Part shown: piece after piece, positions 8,786 to 18,222 of the stretch
How positions within the stretch are numbered: the stretch's first letter is position 1
Layout of the letters: each line of letters starts with the position of its first letter
NCBI RefSeq assembly: GCF_023983475.1
Contig: NZ_CP092712.1
Span: 1,550,001 to 1,614,000 of the forward strand
Length of the DNA: 64,000 nucleotides
Origin: Aliivibrio fischeri ATCC 7744 = JCM 18803 = DSM 507
GTDB lineage: Bacteria > Pseudomonadota > Gammaproteobacteria > Enterobacterales > Vibrionaceae
Direction: 5' to 3'
Notes under the pieces: generated by a model
Database searches by the model: none
What the model was told of the DNA's origin: nothing
The model's input: only the letters and a program-made list of their open reading frames with translations
Translations under genes and position numbers: made by a program

Positions 8786-11031
8786 ACGCCCCCCTTACCA
8801 CATTGGCATAACTCTTTCATTAATGCGCCATCTTCCACCATTGCACTGTATGCTGCTGACGTCATCACAGGCTTAGTTGATGCCAAAGGTGACATGGAAA
8901 AGGCTCTAGGAGGATTAACACTCACACTACTGCTTTGACTCGAAGCTGCACCAGGGTTAATTGCAACATTCCCTCCAACTAAAGTGACGGAACTTGCACC
9001 ATCAACCATAATGTTTGAACCATATAAGGTTATTGTTCCATTATTTTTTAAGATAAAGCCTGAGCTACCCACTTTTGCACTGATTTCATCTGCACAGATA
9101 ATCGTATGCTCACCATCGGATTTTATAGAGGCATTACTTCCCACTTCTACCGTAAAATTCTTACCAACAGTTAATGTATCATCAGCACTAATATCAGTGC
9201 TTCTTGCTCCCATCGTTATCGCGCTTTGTTCACCTTTAATAGTTAAATCATCATTTTTACCCACGGTGCTATTGCGGTTATCATGGATAGTTAACGTCTG
9301 ATCAACCGCTACGCTCTTTTCTATGTTAGCGTTGTAACTTACGTCGACATCTTGATGAACTGTTTCTGTGAACGTTTGGTTTGTAATTGATGTTTTATGG
9401 CCTTCGATGGTCTCTTTTCGATCTTTTCTTATTTCATTTTCTTGGTTACGTCCAACGGCTAACTCTTCATCGTTACCTATGGTTCTGAAACGGTTATTAA
9501 GTACCTTAGTTTTCATATCTTTTTGAGCATGAAAATAAACTTGCTCTTGGTTCGCTTCATCTTCAAACGACATTTCGTTATAACCATCCCCTTTATGAGT
9601 TTGGGTACGAAACACCGTTTTAGTTTTATTCTCTGGTAACACATAAGGTGGTGTGTTCAAACCATTGTATACAGCACCTGTCACTAGAGGTCTATCTGGA
9701 TCCCCCTCTAAGAAGGTGACAACCACTTCATGCCCTATTCTTGGTAAATAAACTGCTCCCCACGTTGGCGCAGCCATAGACTGACTTACTCGTAACCAAC
9801 AACCAGAGTGCTCATTATTGTTACCATAACGATCCCAATGAAACTGCACTTTAATACGCCCCATTGGATCGGTATAAATCTCTTCACCCACAGGACCAAC
9901 AACAACCGCCGTTTGAGGACCATCGATCACAGGCGCAGGTAACTTTTGAGCTTTATATTCAACATCACGTGGAATACAAATAAACTGATTTTGGTAAGAA
10001 GCCGGAGATTCACTTGCTTCCTCTTCATACGCTTGTGGGTTATAACCGCTATGTGTCACTGAAAGTAAAGTATAGTCACGGTTAATAGCACTTCTTGGAT
10101 GCTTTGATAAGTCGAAGCTATAACCAGCGATTAAACGCATAATATTACTTGAAGCTTCAATCTGATGATTTTCAACCTGATTATCAGCTAATAGATAATT
10201 GGTGTGCTGTTGACCTTGATGTGTATTTTCGTAACGTCCCGGATAGTCAAAAACAGCCAAGTCCGTATCTAGCATACCTTGCTGCTGCACTTGCTGAGGG
10301 ATGCGTGGTTGCTCGTAGTTATAATCTGTTTGAGTAATATGCCCTGTACGAACACAGTTATAAGCACTTAATTCAAAAATATGCTCTCTATCTGCATTAC
10401 CACCACCGTCAGATTGATAAACCAATGGACCAATATAAGAAGCATTTAACGGCGAACTGATTAACTCTGGAATAGCATCATTTTTATCTACAATCACCAT
10501 CGTATGATTGCTTGCAGTGTGTTCAAAGTAATACCACAGACCATGCTCTGCTAACAGGCGCTGAACAAAATGACTATCTGTTTCACGATATTGAAGTAAA
10601 TATTCTTGATTTGGATAAGTATTAAATAACTCAAAACGATAATCAGTTACTGATGCACCATCAAGCACTTCAGTTAAAATGTCGACAATAGATTTATCTT
10701 GGAAAATACGACAATCTTGACGTTGAGTTAAAAACCATAATTGAGGGACAAGCGTGATTTGATAACGTGAAAAACGGCGACCTACGCCTAAATAGCGCAC
10801 TTCATTAACAACCCCATGAAATAACCGTCCGGCATTGATGCCCTGTCCTAAAATAGTTAACACTGCTGGTTTTCGGCTGAGTACATCAAACTCAATATCA
10901 GGATCGAGTGATAATAAAGACAAAGTCATTTTAAAGGGCAGAGAAACCTCTTCAACGACATTAAAACTCTCGACACGAAATTCATGATGTGTGCCGAGGA
11001 CTTCAAATTTAAACTCTAACTCGCGACTCAT
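8767..11031 (-). CDS. vgrG: T6SS spike protein VgrG
   Basis: The trimeric needle tip of the T6SS. The N-terminal half is gp27-like (LEFKFEVLGTHHEF, then YRETDSHFVQRLLAEHGLWYY). The gp5-like OB fold contains GRIKVQFHWDRYG and WGAVYLPRIGHEVVV. A beta-helix of short repeats follows, and the protein ends in a short cysteine-rich tail (CQCGKGGVC). I chose the ATG at 11031 (MSRELEF, 754 aa) because it follows an AGGT ribosome site; the frame extends 10 codons to 11061. No enzymatic extension is present, so toxicity should come from the separate LysM cargo. Confidence 0.93.
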   Translation of the reverse strand: MSRELEFKFEVLGTHHEFRVESFNVVEEVSLPFKMTLSLLSLDPDIEFDVLSRKPAVLTILGQGINAGRLFHGVVNEVRYLGVGRRFSRYQITLVPQLWFLTQRQDCRIFQDKSIVDILTEVLDGASVTDYRFELFNTYPNQEYLLQYRETDSHFVQRLLAEHGLWYYFEHTASNHTMVIVDKNDAIPELISSPLNASYIGPLVYQSDGGGNADREHIFELSAYNCVRTGHITQTDYNYEQPRIPQQVQQQGMLDTDLAVFDYPGRYENTHQGQQHTNYLLADNQVENHQIEASSNIMRLIAGYSFDLSKHPRSAINRDYTLLSVTHSGYNPQAYEEEASESPASYQNQFICIPRDVEYKAQKLPAPVIDGPQTAVVVGPVGEEIYTDPMGRIKVQFHWDRYGNNNEHSGCWLRVSQSMAAPTWGAVYLPRIGHEVVVTFLEGDPDRPLVTGAVYNGLNTPPYVLPENKTKTVFRTQTHKGDGYNEMSFEDEANQEQVYFHAQKDMKTKVLNNRFRTIGNDEELAVGRNQENEIRKDRKETIEGHKTSITNQTFTETVHQDVDVSYNANIEKSVAVDQTLTIHDNRNSTVGKNDDLTIKGEQSAITMGARSTDISADDTLTVGKNFTVEVGSNASIKSDGEHTIICADEISAKVGSSGFILKNNGTITLYGSNIMVDGASSVTLVGGNVAINPGAASSQSSSVSVNPPRAFSMSPLASTKPVMTSAAYSAMVEDGALMKELCQCGKGGVCQLHN

Positions 11032-11162
11032 TATATTTACCTGATAGAAGCTCGATTGCATTGCTTATGGAGCACTCATAAACCATAAGCAATGCAATAG
11101 AAATAAAACGACAAACAGGGCCAACATGTGGCCCTTACTTTAATGATTGTTATCTATAATCA

Positions 11163-11681
11163 TTACGCTTCGCGCGGTGTGCGCCAGTCGTCATTACCTG
11201 CTGTACCGCATGTTTCGTGAGTCACTTCAATTGCACGGTAAGTAAACTTAAGCACTTCTTCTGTTACACGATCAGCCATTGCTGCATCTTGACAGTGAGC
11301 CATGCGAGTTTGCATATCAACTAGTAGTGCATCAATCAGTTTAATTGTGTAGTAATGCTCTTGCTTACCTGAAGTCGAAGTGCGGTAGAAGTTGATGCTA
11401 CACTCAGGCAGTTTTTCACCAGATACAAGAGCATTGAATAGTAGTGGAGAACAACGGTCTTGTTGCTTAGTTACGACTACTGGACGGTGAACGCGTTGAC
11501 CTGTTGGTTGGCCGCTTTGTGGATCACGTGGAACCGTTAATACGTGATCAAGTTCTTGAACAAGAAATTCATCAACGTGCGCTTCTTGCCATACGTTACC
11601 TACTGAATCTGCTGAGTAAGCATCTTTAGTGATATCGCCTTGAGTTTCACCTTTAATTGACATATAAGCTGGAGTTGGCAT
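11163..11681 (-). CDS. hcp: T6SS tube protein Hcp
   Basis: 172 aa, Hcp1 family: PTPAYMSIKGETQG at the N-terminus, HRPVVVTKQQDRCSPLLF in the middle, then KQEHYYTIKLIDALLVD. Hexameric rings of Hcp form the inner tube that is propelled with VgrG. The RBS AAGGA is 9 bp upstream of the ATG. It heads the minus-strand operon with vgrG (131 bp to the chosen vgrG start). A sigma-54-like promoter lies 65-80 bp upstream. No sheath or baseplate genes are nearby, so this is an auxiliary module relying on a main T6SS locus elsewhere. Confidence 0.95.
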   Translation of the reverse strand: MPTPAYMSIKGETQGDITKDAYSADSVGNVWQEAHVDEFLVQELDHVLTVPRDPQSGQPTGQRVHRPVVVTKQQDRCSPLLFNALVSGEKLPECSINFYRTSTSGKQEHYYTIKLIDALLVDMQTRMAHCQDAAMADRVTEEVLKFTYRAIEVTHETCGTAGNDDWRTPREA

Positions 11682-11745
11682 GGCTTTATTCCTTAATATT
11701 AAATTCTATTGATAATCGTGCTCTTCACGAGTTAACTTCAATAGA

Positions 11746-11761
11746 GCAATTAAGATGCCAA
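11746..11761 (-). promoter_or_regulatory. Sigma-54-type promoter of the hcp-vgrG operon
   Basis: Read on the minus strand: TTGGCATCTTAATTGC. The GG and GC pairs are spaced as in the -24/-12 consensus (TGGCAC-N5-TTGC), with one mismatch in the -24 element. Transcription would start about 50 nt before the hcp ATG. Sigma-54 with the activator VasH controls hcp/vgrG operons in Vibrio cholerae, which makes the match credible. Confidence 0.65.
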
Positions 11762-11819
11762 AAGTTAAACACTTAAAATACAATAAGTTACAATACTTCA
11801 GTATAAATCGCCCAAAAAA

Positions 11820-11861
11820 TTGAAACAACTTATTGGATAATTATCCAATAAGTTGTTTCAA
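11820..11861. repeat. Perfect 42-bp palindrome between hcp and hsdM
   Basis: Two 21-bp arms with no spacer are exact reverse complements, meeting at GGATAATTATCC; symmetry ends at 11819/11862. No T-tract follows on either side, so it does not look like a normal terminator. It lies about 60 bp upstream of the sigma-54-like element, the position of an enhancer-type activator site, and also near the edge of the restriction island. Function not known. Confidence 0.9.
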
Positions 11862-12061
11862 GCATGTTATATTATTCGTTTAGGCTCCCCTCCTACCCCA
11901 TCTTGTTGATTAAAATGACTATAAAAAAACACCATAACCACGTATTATATCCCCATATTTCATTCGCTTAATCAGCACTAATACCATTCTGGATAAGTAG
12001 TTGTTCAGATAATCACGTAGATTGATACAAATAAGCGCTATACATAACAGCTAGGTAACTC

Positions 12062-13579
12062 ATGCCACATACCCAAATCAACCAAGACGACATCAACAAA
12101 GCCGTATGGTCAGCTTGCGATACGTTCCGCGGCACCGTAGATCCATCTATATACAAAGACTTCATCTTGACCATGCTGTTCTTAAAGTACATCTCAGATG
12201 TTCGCCAAGACAAAGTCGAAGAACTGACTAAACAGTTCGGTGACAACAAAGAAATGGTTGAAGCCATGCTTGCGAGTCAATCATTCAAAATTCCAGCAGG
12301 TTCAACCTTTTGGGATTTGTATGATGCACGTAATACCGCAGGTAACGGTACTCGTATTGACCAAGCATTACACGCAATTGAAGAAGCCAACGGCACCAAG
12401 CTTAAAGGCGTGTTCCAAGACATCAGCTTTAACACCGATAAATTGGGTGATGAAAAGCAAAAGAACGACATTCTACGCCACCTATTGGAAGACTTTGGTA
12501 AGCCAACCCTAAACCTACGTCCAAGCCGTGTTGGTTCGCTGGATGTAATTGGTAACGCTTACGAATACCTGATCAAACACTTTGCCGCTGGCAGCGGTAA
12601 ATCGGCAGGTGAATTCTATACCCCGCCAGAGGTATCGGATCTGCTTTCTATCATCCTAGAGCCACAACAAGGTGACAGCATTTGTGACCCTACATGTGGT
12701 TCAGGCTCGCTATTGATGAAGTGTGGTAAGCAAGTTCAAAAGAACTTTGGCGGCTCTAAGCAGTATGCCCTGTTCGGTCAAGAAGCGATTGGCTCAACAT
12801 GGTCATTGGCGAAAATGAACATGTTCCTGCACGGTGAAGACAACCACCGCATTGAATGGGGCGACACCATTCGTAACCCTAAGCTGCAAGACAGCAATGG
12901 TGGTTTACTGCACTTTGACGTGGTAACCGCAAACCCGCCATTCTCATTAGATAAATGGGGACATGAAGAAGCAGAAAGCGATCACTTTGGTCGTTTCCGC
13001 CGTGGCGTGCCACCGAAAACTAAAGGCGACTACGCGTTCATCTCGCACATGATCGAAACCTTAAAACCAGAGACAGGCAGAATGGGTGTAGTTGTGCCTC
13101 ATGGGGTGCTATTCCGCGCATCTTCTGAGGGTAAAATCCGACAAAAGTTGATTGAAGAAAACTTGCTAGATGCCGTGATCGGCTTACCTGAAAAACTGTT
13201 CTTTGGTACAGGTATTCCAGCGGCAATCTTGATCTTCAAGAAGAAAAAAGACACCAAAGATGTGATGTTCATTGATGCTTCGCGTGAGTTCAAATCTGGC
13301 AAAAACCAGAACGTACTGACACAAGAGAACATCGATAAGATCGTCAAAACTTATCGCAGTGGCGACAACGTGGATAAGTACGCGTATGTAGCAACACTCG
13401 ATGAGATCCGAGAGAACGACTACAACCTGAATATTCCTCGTTACGTGGATACCTTTGAAGAAGAAGCTGAAATTGATTTGATGGCTGTGCGCAGTGAGCG
13501 TTTGGCGCTGCAAGCTGTGTTAGCCGAGCTAGAAGCGGAAATGAAGGGCTACCTAGAGGAGTTGGGTTATGGTGCCTAA
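12062..13579 (+). CDS. hsdM: Type I restriction-modification DNA methyltransferase subunit HsdM
   Basis: 505 aa N6-adenine methyltransferase. The helical N-terminal domain is followed by the SAM-binding motif DPTCGSGSL near residue 209 and catalytic NPPF near 290; FYTPPEVSDLL precedes motif I as in HsdM proteins. With HsdS it methylates the host recognition site, and the M2S1 core also joins HsdR. It overlaps hsdS by 11 bp. The gene looks full length and, by eye, richer in G and C than its AT-rich neighbours, as expected for an acquired island. Confidence 0.96.
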   Translation: MPHTQINQDDINKAVWSACDTFRGTVDPSIYKDFILTMLFLKYISDVRQDKVEELTKQFGDNKEMVEAMLASQSFKIPAGSTFWDLYDARNTAGNGTRIDQALHAIEEANGTKLKGVFQDISFNTDKLGDEKQKNDILRHLLEDFGKPTLNLRPSRVGSLDVIGNAYEYLIKHFAAGSGKSAGEFYTPPEVSDLLSIILEPQQGDSICDPTCGSGSLLMKCGKQVQKNFGGSKQYALFGQEAIGSTWSLAKMNMFLHGEDNHRIEWGDTIRNPKLQDSNGGLLHFDVVTANPPFSLDKWGHEEAESDHFGRFRRGVPPKTKGDYAFISHMIETLKPETGRMGVVVPHGVLFRASSEGKIRQKLIEENLLDAVIGLPEKLFFGTGIPAAILIFKKKKDTKDVMFIDASREFKSGKNQNVLTQENIDKIVKTYRSGDNVDKYAYVATLDEIRENDYNLNIPRYVDTFEEEAEIDLMAVRSERLALQAVLAELEAEMKGYLEELGYGA

Positions 13580-14747
13580 TTCAATCTCAAAGCTTGATTT
13601 AGTGCAAGCTCAGATATCTGAAATTCCTGACGATTGGAAACTTTGTAAGGTGGGCGAAGCTTTACGTATTCGCAACAATTTTAGAAAACCAATTAGCCAA
13701 GAAGTTCGTGAGACTATGAAAGGGCAATACCCTTACTATGGTCCAACTAAAATACAAGATTACATTTCTGAGTACGAACAAGATGGAATTTATGCGTTAA
13801 TTGGAGAGGATGGCGATCATTTTTTAAAGTATGCCACAATGCCTCAAACGCAGTTTATCTCTGGAAAATGTACTGTAAACAACCATGCTCATATTTTAGA
13901 AAGTTCAAGTATCTGTGACTCAGAGTGGTTCTTCAATTACTTTAAGCATAGGAATATAACCAATTTTCTATCAAGGCAAGGAGCTGGGCGCTTTAAACTA
14001 AATAAAGCCACACTGGAAAAGCTACCACTGCTAGTTCCTCCACTCCCAGAACAACGCAAAATCGCCCAAATCCTTTCTATATGGGATCGCGGTATTGCAA
14101 CCACTCAAAAGCTGATTGAAGCCAGCAAGCAGCAGAAAAAAGCGTTAATGCAGCAGTTGTTGACAGGTAAAAAACGCTTGGTTGATCCTGAAACGGGTAA
14201 AGCGTTTGAGGGGGATTGGGAGCGTACACATTTAAAGTCGCTACTAATCGAAGAAAAATCTCGCAATAAAGATAACAAAATCACTCGTGTTTTAAGTGTT
14301 ACAAATCACAGTGGTTTTGTTTTACCCGAAGACCAATTTTCTAAGCGAGTAGCGAGTGAAAATATCAGCAACTACAAAATTGTGAAGCAAGGTCAATTTG
14401 GCTACAACCCTTCACGTTTAAACGTTGGGTCCTTTGCCTGTTTAAATCAGTTCAGTGAGGGTGTTCTCAGTCCTATGTATGTTGTATTCAGTACAAATGA
14501 CTCAAAGCTTCAAAGAGCTTACTTAAGCTATTGGATGCAGTCACATGAGGCAAAACAAAGAATAAAAAATAGTACACAGGGTTCTGTTAGAGAATCGGTT
14601 GGGTTTGATGCTTTATGCAGTTTTCCATTTATTTTGCCTGCATTAAATGAGCAACAAAAAATCGCTTCGGTCCTCACTGCTGCCGATAAAGAAATCGAAT
14701 TGTTCGAAGCCAAGCTTGCCCACTTGAAGCAAGAAAAAAGGCATTGA
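13569..14747 (+). CDS. hsdS: Type I restriction specificity subunit HsdS, probably frameshifted at the C-terminus
   Basis: 392 aa as it reads, with two target-recognition domains separated by a central conserved region (PLPEQRKIAQILSIWDRG ... KKALMQQLLTGKKRL). The second conserved region repeats this pattern (LNEQQKIASVLTAADKEIE ... HLKQEK) but stops at RH. A run of six A bases at 14734-14739 causes this: with seven, the frame would continue as KKALMQQLLTGKRR and end at 14843. The expected last ~32 residues are therefore lost. It could be a real indel, phase variation or a sequence error. HsdS decides which DNA sequence the system recognises. Confidence 0.92.
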   Translation: MVPNSISKLDLVQAQISEIPDDWKLCKVGEALRIRNNFRKPISQEVRETMKGQYPYYGPTKIQDYISEYEQDGIYALIGEDGDHFLKYATMPQTQFISGKCTVNNHAHILESSSICDSEWFFNYFKHRNITNFLSRQGAGRFKLNKATLEKLPLLVPPLPEQRKIAQILSIWDRGIATTQKLIEASKQQKKALMQQLLTGKKRLVDPETGKAFEGDWERTHLKSLLIEEKSRNKDNKITRVLSVTNHSGFVLPEDQFSKRVASENISNYKIVKQGQFGYNPSRLNVGSFACLNQFSEGVLSPMYVVFSTNDSKLQRAYLSYWMQSHEAKQRIKNSTQGSVRESVGFDALCSFPFILPALNEQQKIASVLTAADKEIELFEAKLAHLKQEKRH

Positions 14748-14843
14748 TGCAGCAGTTGTTGACGGGGAAACGTCGCGTAAAAGTTGCTGAAACCGCATTT
14801 TTTGACAACCAAGACAGTGCTTGTTTAGCAAGCCCTGATTAAC
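14748..14843 (+). pseudogene. Out-of-frame 3' tail of hsdS
   Basis: Directly after the hsdS stop, another frame reads MQQLLTGKRRVKVAE and continues to a TAA at 14841-14843. It matches the internal HsdS repeat MQQLLTGKKRLV. It has no start signal of its own and is best read as the displaced end of hsdS. Confidence 0.8.
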
Positions 14844-14869
14844 AATAAGAACAACGTCATAGGCTAAGT

Positions 14870-17800
14870 ATGGAAACATTATCTCCTAGTGAACCTAAGC
14901 ATCACGCACCGAATTTCAAAGAAGAACAAAGCGCAAAAATCCCTGCACTAACTTTGCTTACTAACCTTGGCTACCATTTCATTTCGCCGAGTGAATGCAT
15001 GGCAATGCGTGGCAACAAAACTACGGTGATCTTGCCGCAAATCTTACGCAAGGTACTAAGTTTCAAAACCTATTCATTCATGGGTAAAGAGCGCAATTTG
15101 TCGCAAGCTGCGATTGATAAAATCGTGCAAGAGTTGGCTAACCCTGCCATGAATGAAGGACTTAAAGCCGCCAATGAAAAGCTCTATAACGCCTTAACTT
15201 ACGGCATTAGCGTCACTGAGTTTGTCGAGGGTAAAAAAGCCAACCCAACCATTCAAATTATTGATTGGGACACGCCTGGAAACAACCAATTTCATTTCAC
15301 CGAAGAGATGGAAGTTGATAATGCACTTGGTACAGGTAAACGCATTCCTGATGTGGTCTGTTTCATTAATGGCTTGCCTTGGGTAGTGATCGAGGCAAAA
15401 CGACCTGATAGCAGCATAAATGGCAAACCCACCATTACAGAAGGTATTTCGCAAAACATTCGCAACCAAAAAGTGGATGAAATTCCTCATCTGTTTGCTT
15501 ACAACCAACTGTTGTTATCCATCAATGGGGCTAATGGTTTATATGGTACGTGCGGTACACCTGAGAAGTTCTGGGCGAAATGGAAAGAAGAAGAAATCAT
15601 CGAAAGCACCTTTGAACGCCTTAAGAACACGCCACTGAATGACGCGCAACTGAATGCGATTTTCAGCCATCGCACGCCAGCGATCAAAGATGAATATCTA
15701 TCACTGATTGCAGGCGGTGATTTGGTGGTGACAGACCAAGACCGCTTATTGGTATCCTTACTGCGCCATGACCGCCTACTAGAGTTAACCCGTCTATTTA
15801 CCCTGTTTGATAAAAAAGCAGGCAAGATCGTTGCGCGTTATCAGCAAGTGTTTGGCATCAAAGCCTTAGTGGAACGCATCACTTCTTTTGATGATAAAGG
15901 AGCACGTAATGGCGGTGTGATCTGGCATACCACAGGTTCAGGTAAATCATTCACTATGGTGTTTTTGTCAAAAGCACTGATTTGGCTAAAAGAGTTAGCG
16001 AAATGTCGCGTTGTGGTTGTGACCGACCGTGTGGATTTAGAAGACCAACTTGCTCGCACCTTTGCTTCTGGCGGCGCATTGTCAGATAAAGACAAAAAGG
16101 ATGCAATGGCAACCACAGGTAAACGCCTTGCTGAGCAAATTGGCAAAGGTAATGAACGTATTATCTTCTCGATCATCAATAAGTTTGGTACAGCGATTAA
16201 CCTACCTGAATGCTACAACGATAGCCCAGACATTATCGTATTAGTGGATGAGGGACACCGCAGCCAAAATGGTGAAAACAACATCCGAATGCAACAAGCC
16301 TTGCCGAAAGCCGCTTACATCGGCTTCACAGGTACGCCTCTGCTGCAAGACGATAAAACCGAGAACAAGTTCGGTAAGATCATTCACTCTTACACCATGC
16401 AGCAAGCCGTCGAAGATGGTACGGTTACGCCACTGTTGTACGAAGAGCGTAAGCCTGATCTGAGCACCAACGACAAAGCCATTGATGCGTGGTTTGACCG
16501 TATTACCGATACTCTGTCGGAAAAGCAACGCGCAGACTTAAAACGCAAGTTCGCTCAAAAAGGTCAGATCTACCAAACCGAAGGGCGATTAGAGTTAATT
16601 GCGCACGACATTTCGGATCATTTCCAGAACTTCAAGCAGCAAGGTTTGAAAGGACAACTGGCGTGTGATTCTAAAGCCTCTGCAATTCGCTATAAGAAGC
16701 TTCTCGATCAAATCGGTAAAGTCACTTCAGTGGTTGCGATGTCGCCACCTGATACCCGTGAGGGACACGATAACGTCGATAATGAAAGTACCGATCTGGT
16801 GCAAAATTGGTGGAAAGAAAACGTCGCACAGAAAGGCTGGAGCGATGAAAAAGCCTACACCAAGCACATCATCCAAGAATTTGAAAAGGATGAAGGTCCC
16901 GACATTATGATCGTGGTCGATAAGCTGTTAACGGGCTTTGATGAGCCTAAAAACACGGTGCTTTATATCGACAAGCCGTTAAAACAGCACAACCTTATTC
17001 AAGCCATTGCGCGTGTTAACCGACTGCACAGCAAAAAGCAGTTCGGTTATTTGATTGATTATCGTGGCATCCTCAAAGAGCTGGACATCACCATTGAGAA
17101 GTACCAAGACTTGGCTGAACGCACCCAAGGCGGCTTTGATATCGACGATCTCAAAGGCTTGTATAACCGCATGGATACCGAGTACAAGAAGTTGCCAGGT
17201 TTGTATGATGACCTTTGGGCAATTTTTTCTGGTGTGAAGAACAAGCAAGATGGACAAGCACTTCGTCAGGCTTTGGCACCTAAAATTGATACCATTGATG
17301 GTCAATTAACGGATACCAACTTAAAGCTGCGTAATGATTTTTATGATGCGCTGACCGCATTTGCTAACTGCTTAAAAGTCGCATTGCAATCAGCGACCTA
17401 CTTTGAAGATAAAAGCTTCGACGCTATTTTCCCCAACACGGCTGTGGGCACTCGAGATCATTACAAGAGCACGCTGAAATCCATGAGTCAACTACGCCAA
17501 CAAGTACGTGCTGATGCAGAGGAAACCGTGGACTACGACGAATATTCGGAAAATATTCGCGCCATGTTAGACAAGCACATAGCTGGTGTGTCGATTGAAG
17601 AGCCAGAAGGCGCTTATCTGGTTGGCAACATGGGTAAAGATGCCAAACCAGAGCAAATGACCGATGATGAAGCCAAAAACAAAAAGGATGTCATCACTGG
17701 TCGTGTAACCAAGATGATTGAGCAAGATTTGGCGGATGATCCGTATGCCCAAGAGTATTTCTCAAACTTGTTAAAACAAGCCATCGAGAAAACCAAGGAG

Positions 17801-18220
17801 ATGTTTGATAGCCCTGTTAAACAGTACCTTCTATTTGCGGATTTTGAGCAGCAGGTTAAAGACCGTGATGTGGCAGGTTTACCGACTGATCGCTTTGCAG
17901 AGCTTGATCCTAAAATCAAACGTCATGTTCAAGCGTATTATGGTTTGTTCTTAAAAGCGCTAGGTGAGCCGTTACCTCTAACGGAAGACCCCACTCTTGA
18001 AGATAAATACTTTCAGTATGCGTTAGACATTGATGGCATTGTACGTAAAGCGGTTGCTGAGTTTTCAATTAACCCATCGGAGATTGAAAACCAGATCCGT
18101 TTGGGGCTGCTGCCACTGCTGTTCGCTGATGTGGGTATCGACAAAGCGCAAGCCATTATCACTGATGTCATTCAAATCACCCGATTTGGCCTGTCTGGTA
18201 ACAATAAGTCAGGCCACTAA
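14870..18220 (+). CDS. hsdR: Type I restriction endonuclease/translocase subunit HsdR
   Basis: 1116 aa. The N-terminal nuclease domain has the PD-(D/E)xK signature (IPDVV near 158, VIEAKRP near 172-178). The superfamily 2 translocase motor follows: Walker A TTGSGKS near 353, VTDRVDLEDQ, motif II VDEGHR near 459, FTGTPL, and LLTGFDEP near 686. A long helical C-terminal region would contact HsdM/HsdS. It cuts unmethylated DNA after ATP-driven translocation. The reading frame is intact. It starts 26 bp after the displaced hsdS tail and ends 2 bp before the metallopeptidase gene. Confidence 0.96.
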   Translation: METLSPSEPKHHAPNFKEEQSAKIPALTLLTNLGYHFISPSECMAMRGNKTTVILPQILRKVLSFKTYSFMGKERNLSQAAIDKIVQELANPAMNEGLKAANEKLYNALTYGISVTEFVEGKKANPTIQIIDWDTPGNNQFHFTEEMEVDNALGTGKRIPDVVCFINGLPWVVIEAKRPDSSINGKPTITEGISQNIRNQKVDEIPHLFAYNQLLLSINGANGLYGTCGTPEKFWAKWKEEEIIESTFERLKNTPLNDAQLNAIFSHRTPAIKDEYLSLIAGGDLVVTDQDRLLVSLLRHDRLLELTRLFTLFDKKAGKIVARYQQVFGIKALVERITSFDDKGARNGGVIWHTTGSGKSFTMVFLSKALIWLKELAKCRVVVVTDRVDLEDQLARTFASGGALSDKDKKDAMATTGKRLAEQIGKGNERIIFSIINKFGTAINLPECYNDSPDIIVLVDEGHRSQNGENNIRMQQALPKAAYIGFTGTPLLQDDKTENKFGKIIHSYTMQQAVEDGTVTPLLYEERKPDLSTNDKAIDAWFDRITDTLSEKQRADLKRKFAQKGQIYQTEGRLELIAHDISDHFQNFKQQGLKGQLACDSKASAIRYKKLLDQIGKVTSVVAMSPPDTREGHDNVDNESTDLVQNWWKENVAQKGWSDEKAYTKHIIQEFEKDEGPDIMIVVDKLLTGFDEPKNTVLYIDKPLKQHNLIQAIARVNRLHSKKQFGYLIDYRGILKELDITIEKYQDLAERTQGGFDIDDLKGLYNRMDTEYKKLPGLYDDLWAIFSGVKNKQDGQALRQALAPKIDTIDGQLTDTNLKLRNDFYDALTAFANCLKVALQSATYFEDKSFDAIFPNTAVGTRDHYKSTLKSMSQLRQQVRADAEETVDYDEYSENIRAMLDKHIAGVSIEEPEGAYLVGNMGKDAKPEQMTDDEAKNKKDVITGRVTKMIEQDLADDPYAQEYFSNLLKQAIEKTKEMFDSPVKQYLLFADFEQQVKDRDVAGLPTDRFAELDPKIKRHVQAYYGLFLKALGEPLPLTEDPTLEDKYFQYALDIDGIVRKAVAEFSINPSEIENQIRLGLLPLLFADVGIDKAQAIITDVIQITRFGLSGNNKSGH

Positions 18221-18222
18221 GC

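Larger units (their letters stand above)
11682..12061. other. Intergenic region hcp / hsdM
   Basis: 380 bp between divergent genes. It contains the sigma-54-like hcp promoter, the 42-bp palindrome, and an AT-rich stretch toward hsdM in which I see no confident promoter. Base and codon composition appears to shift to more G and C inside hsdM. Confidence 0.7.

Noticed and set aside
12013-13513. Several minus-strand open frames inside hsdM
   Set aside because: Shadows of a clearly coding gene; none has a ribosome site or recognisable protein features.
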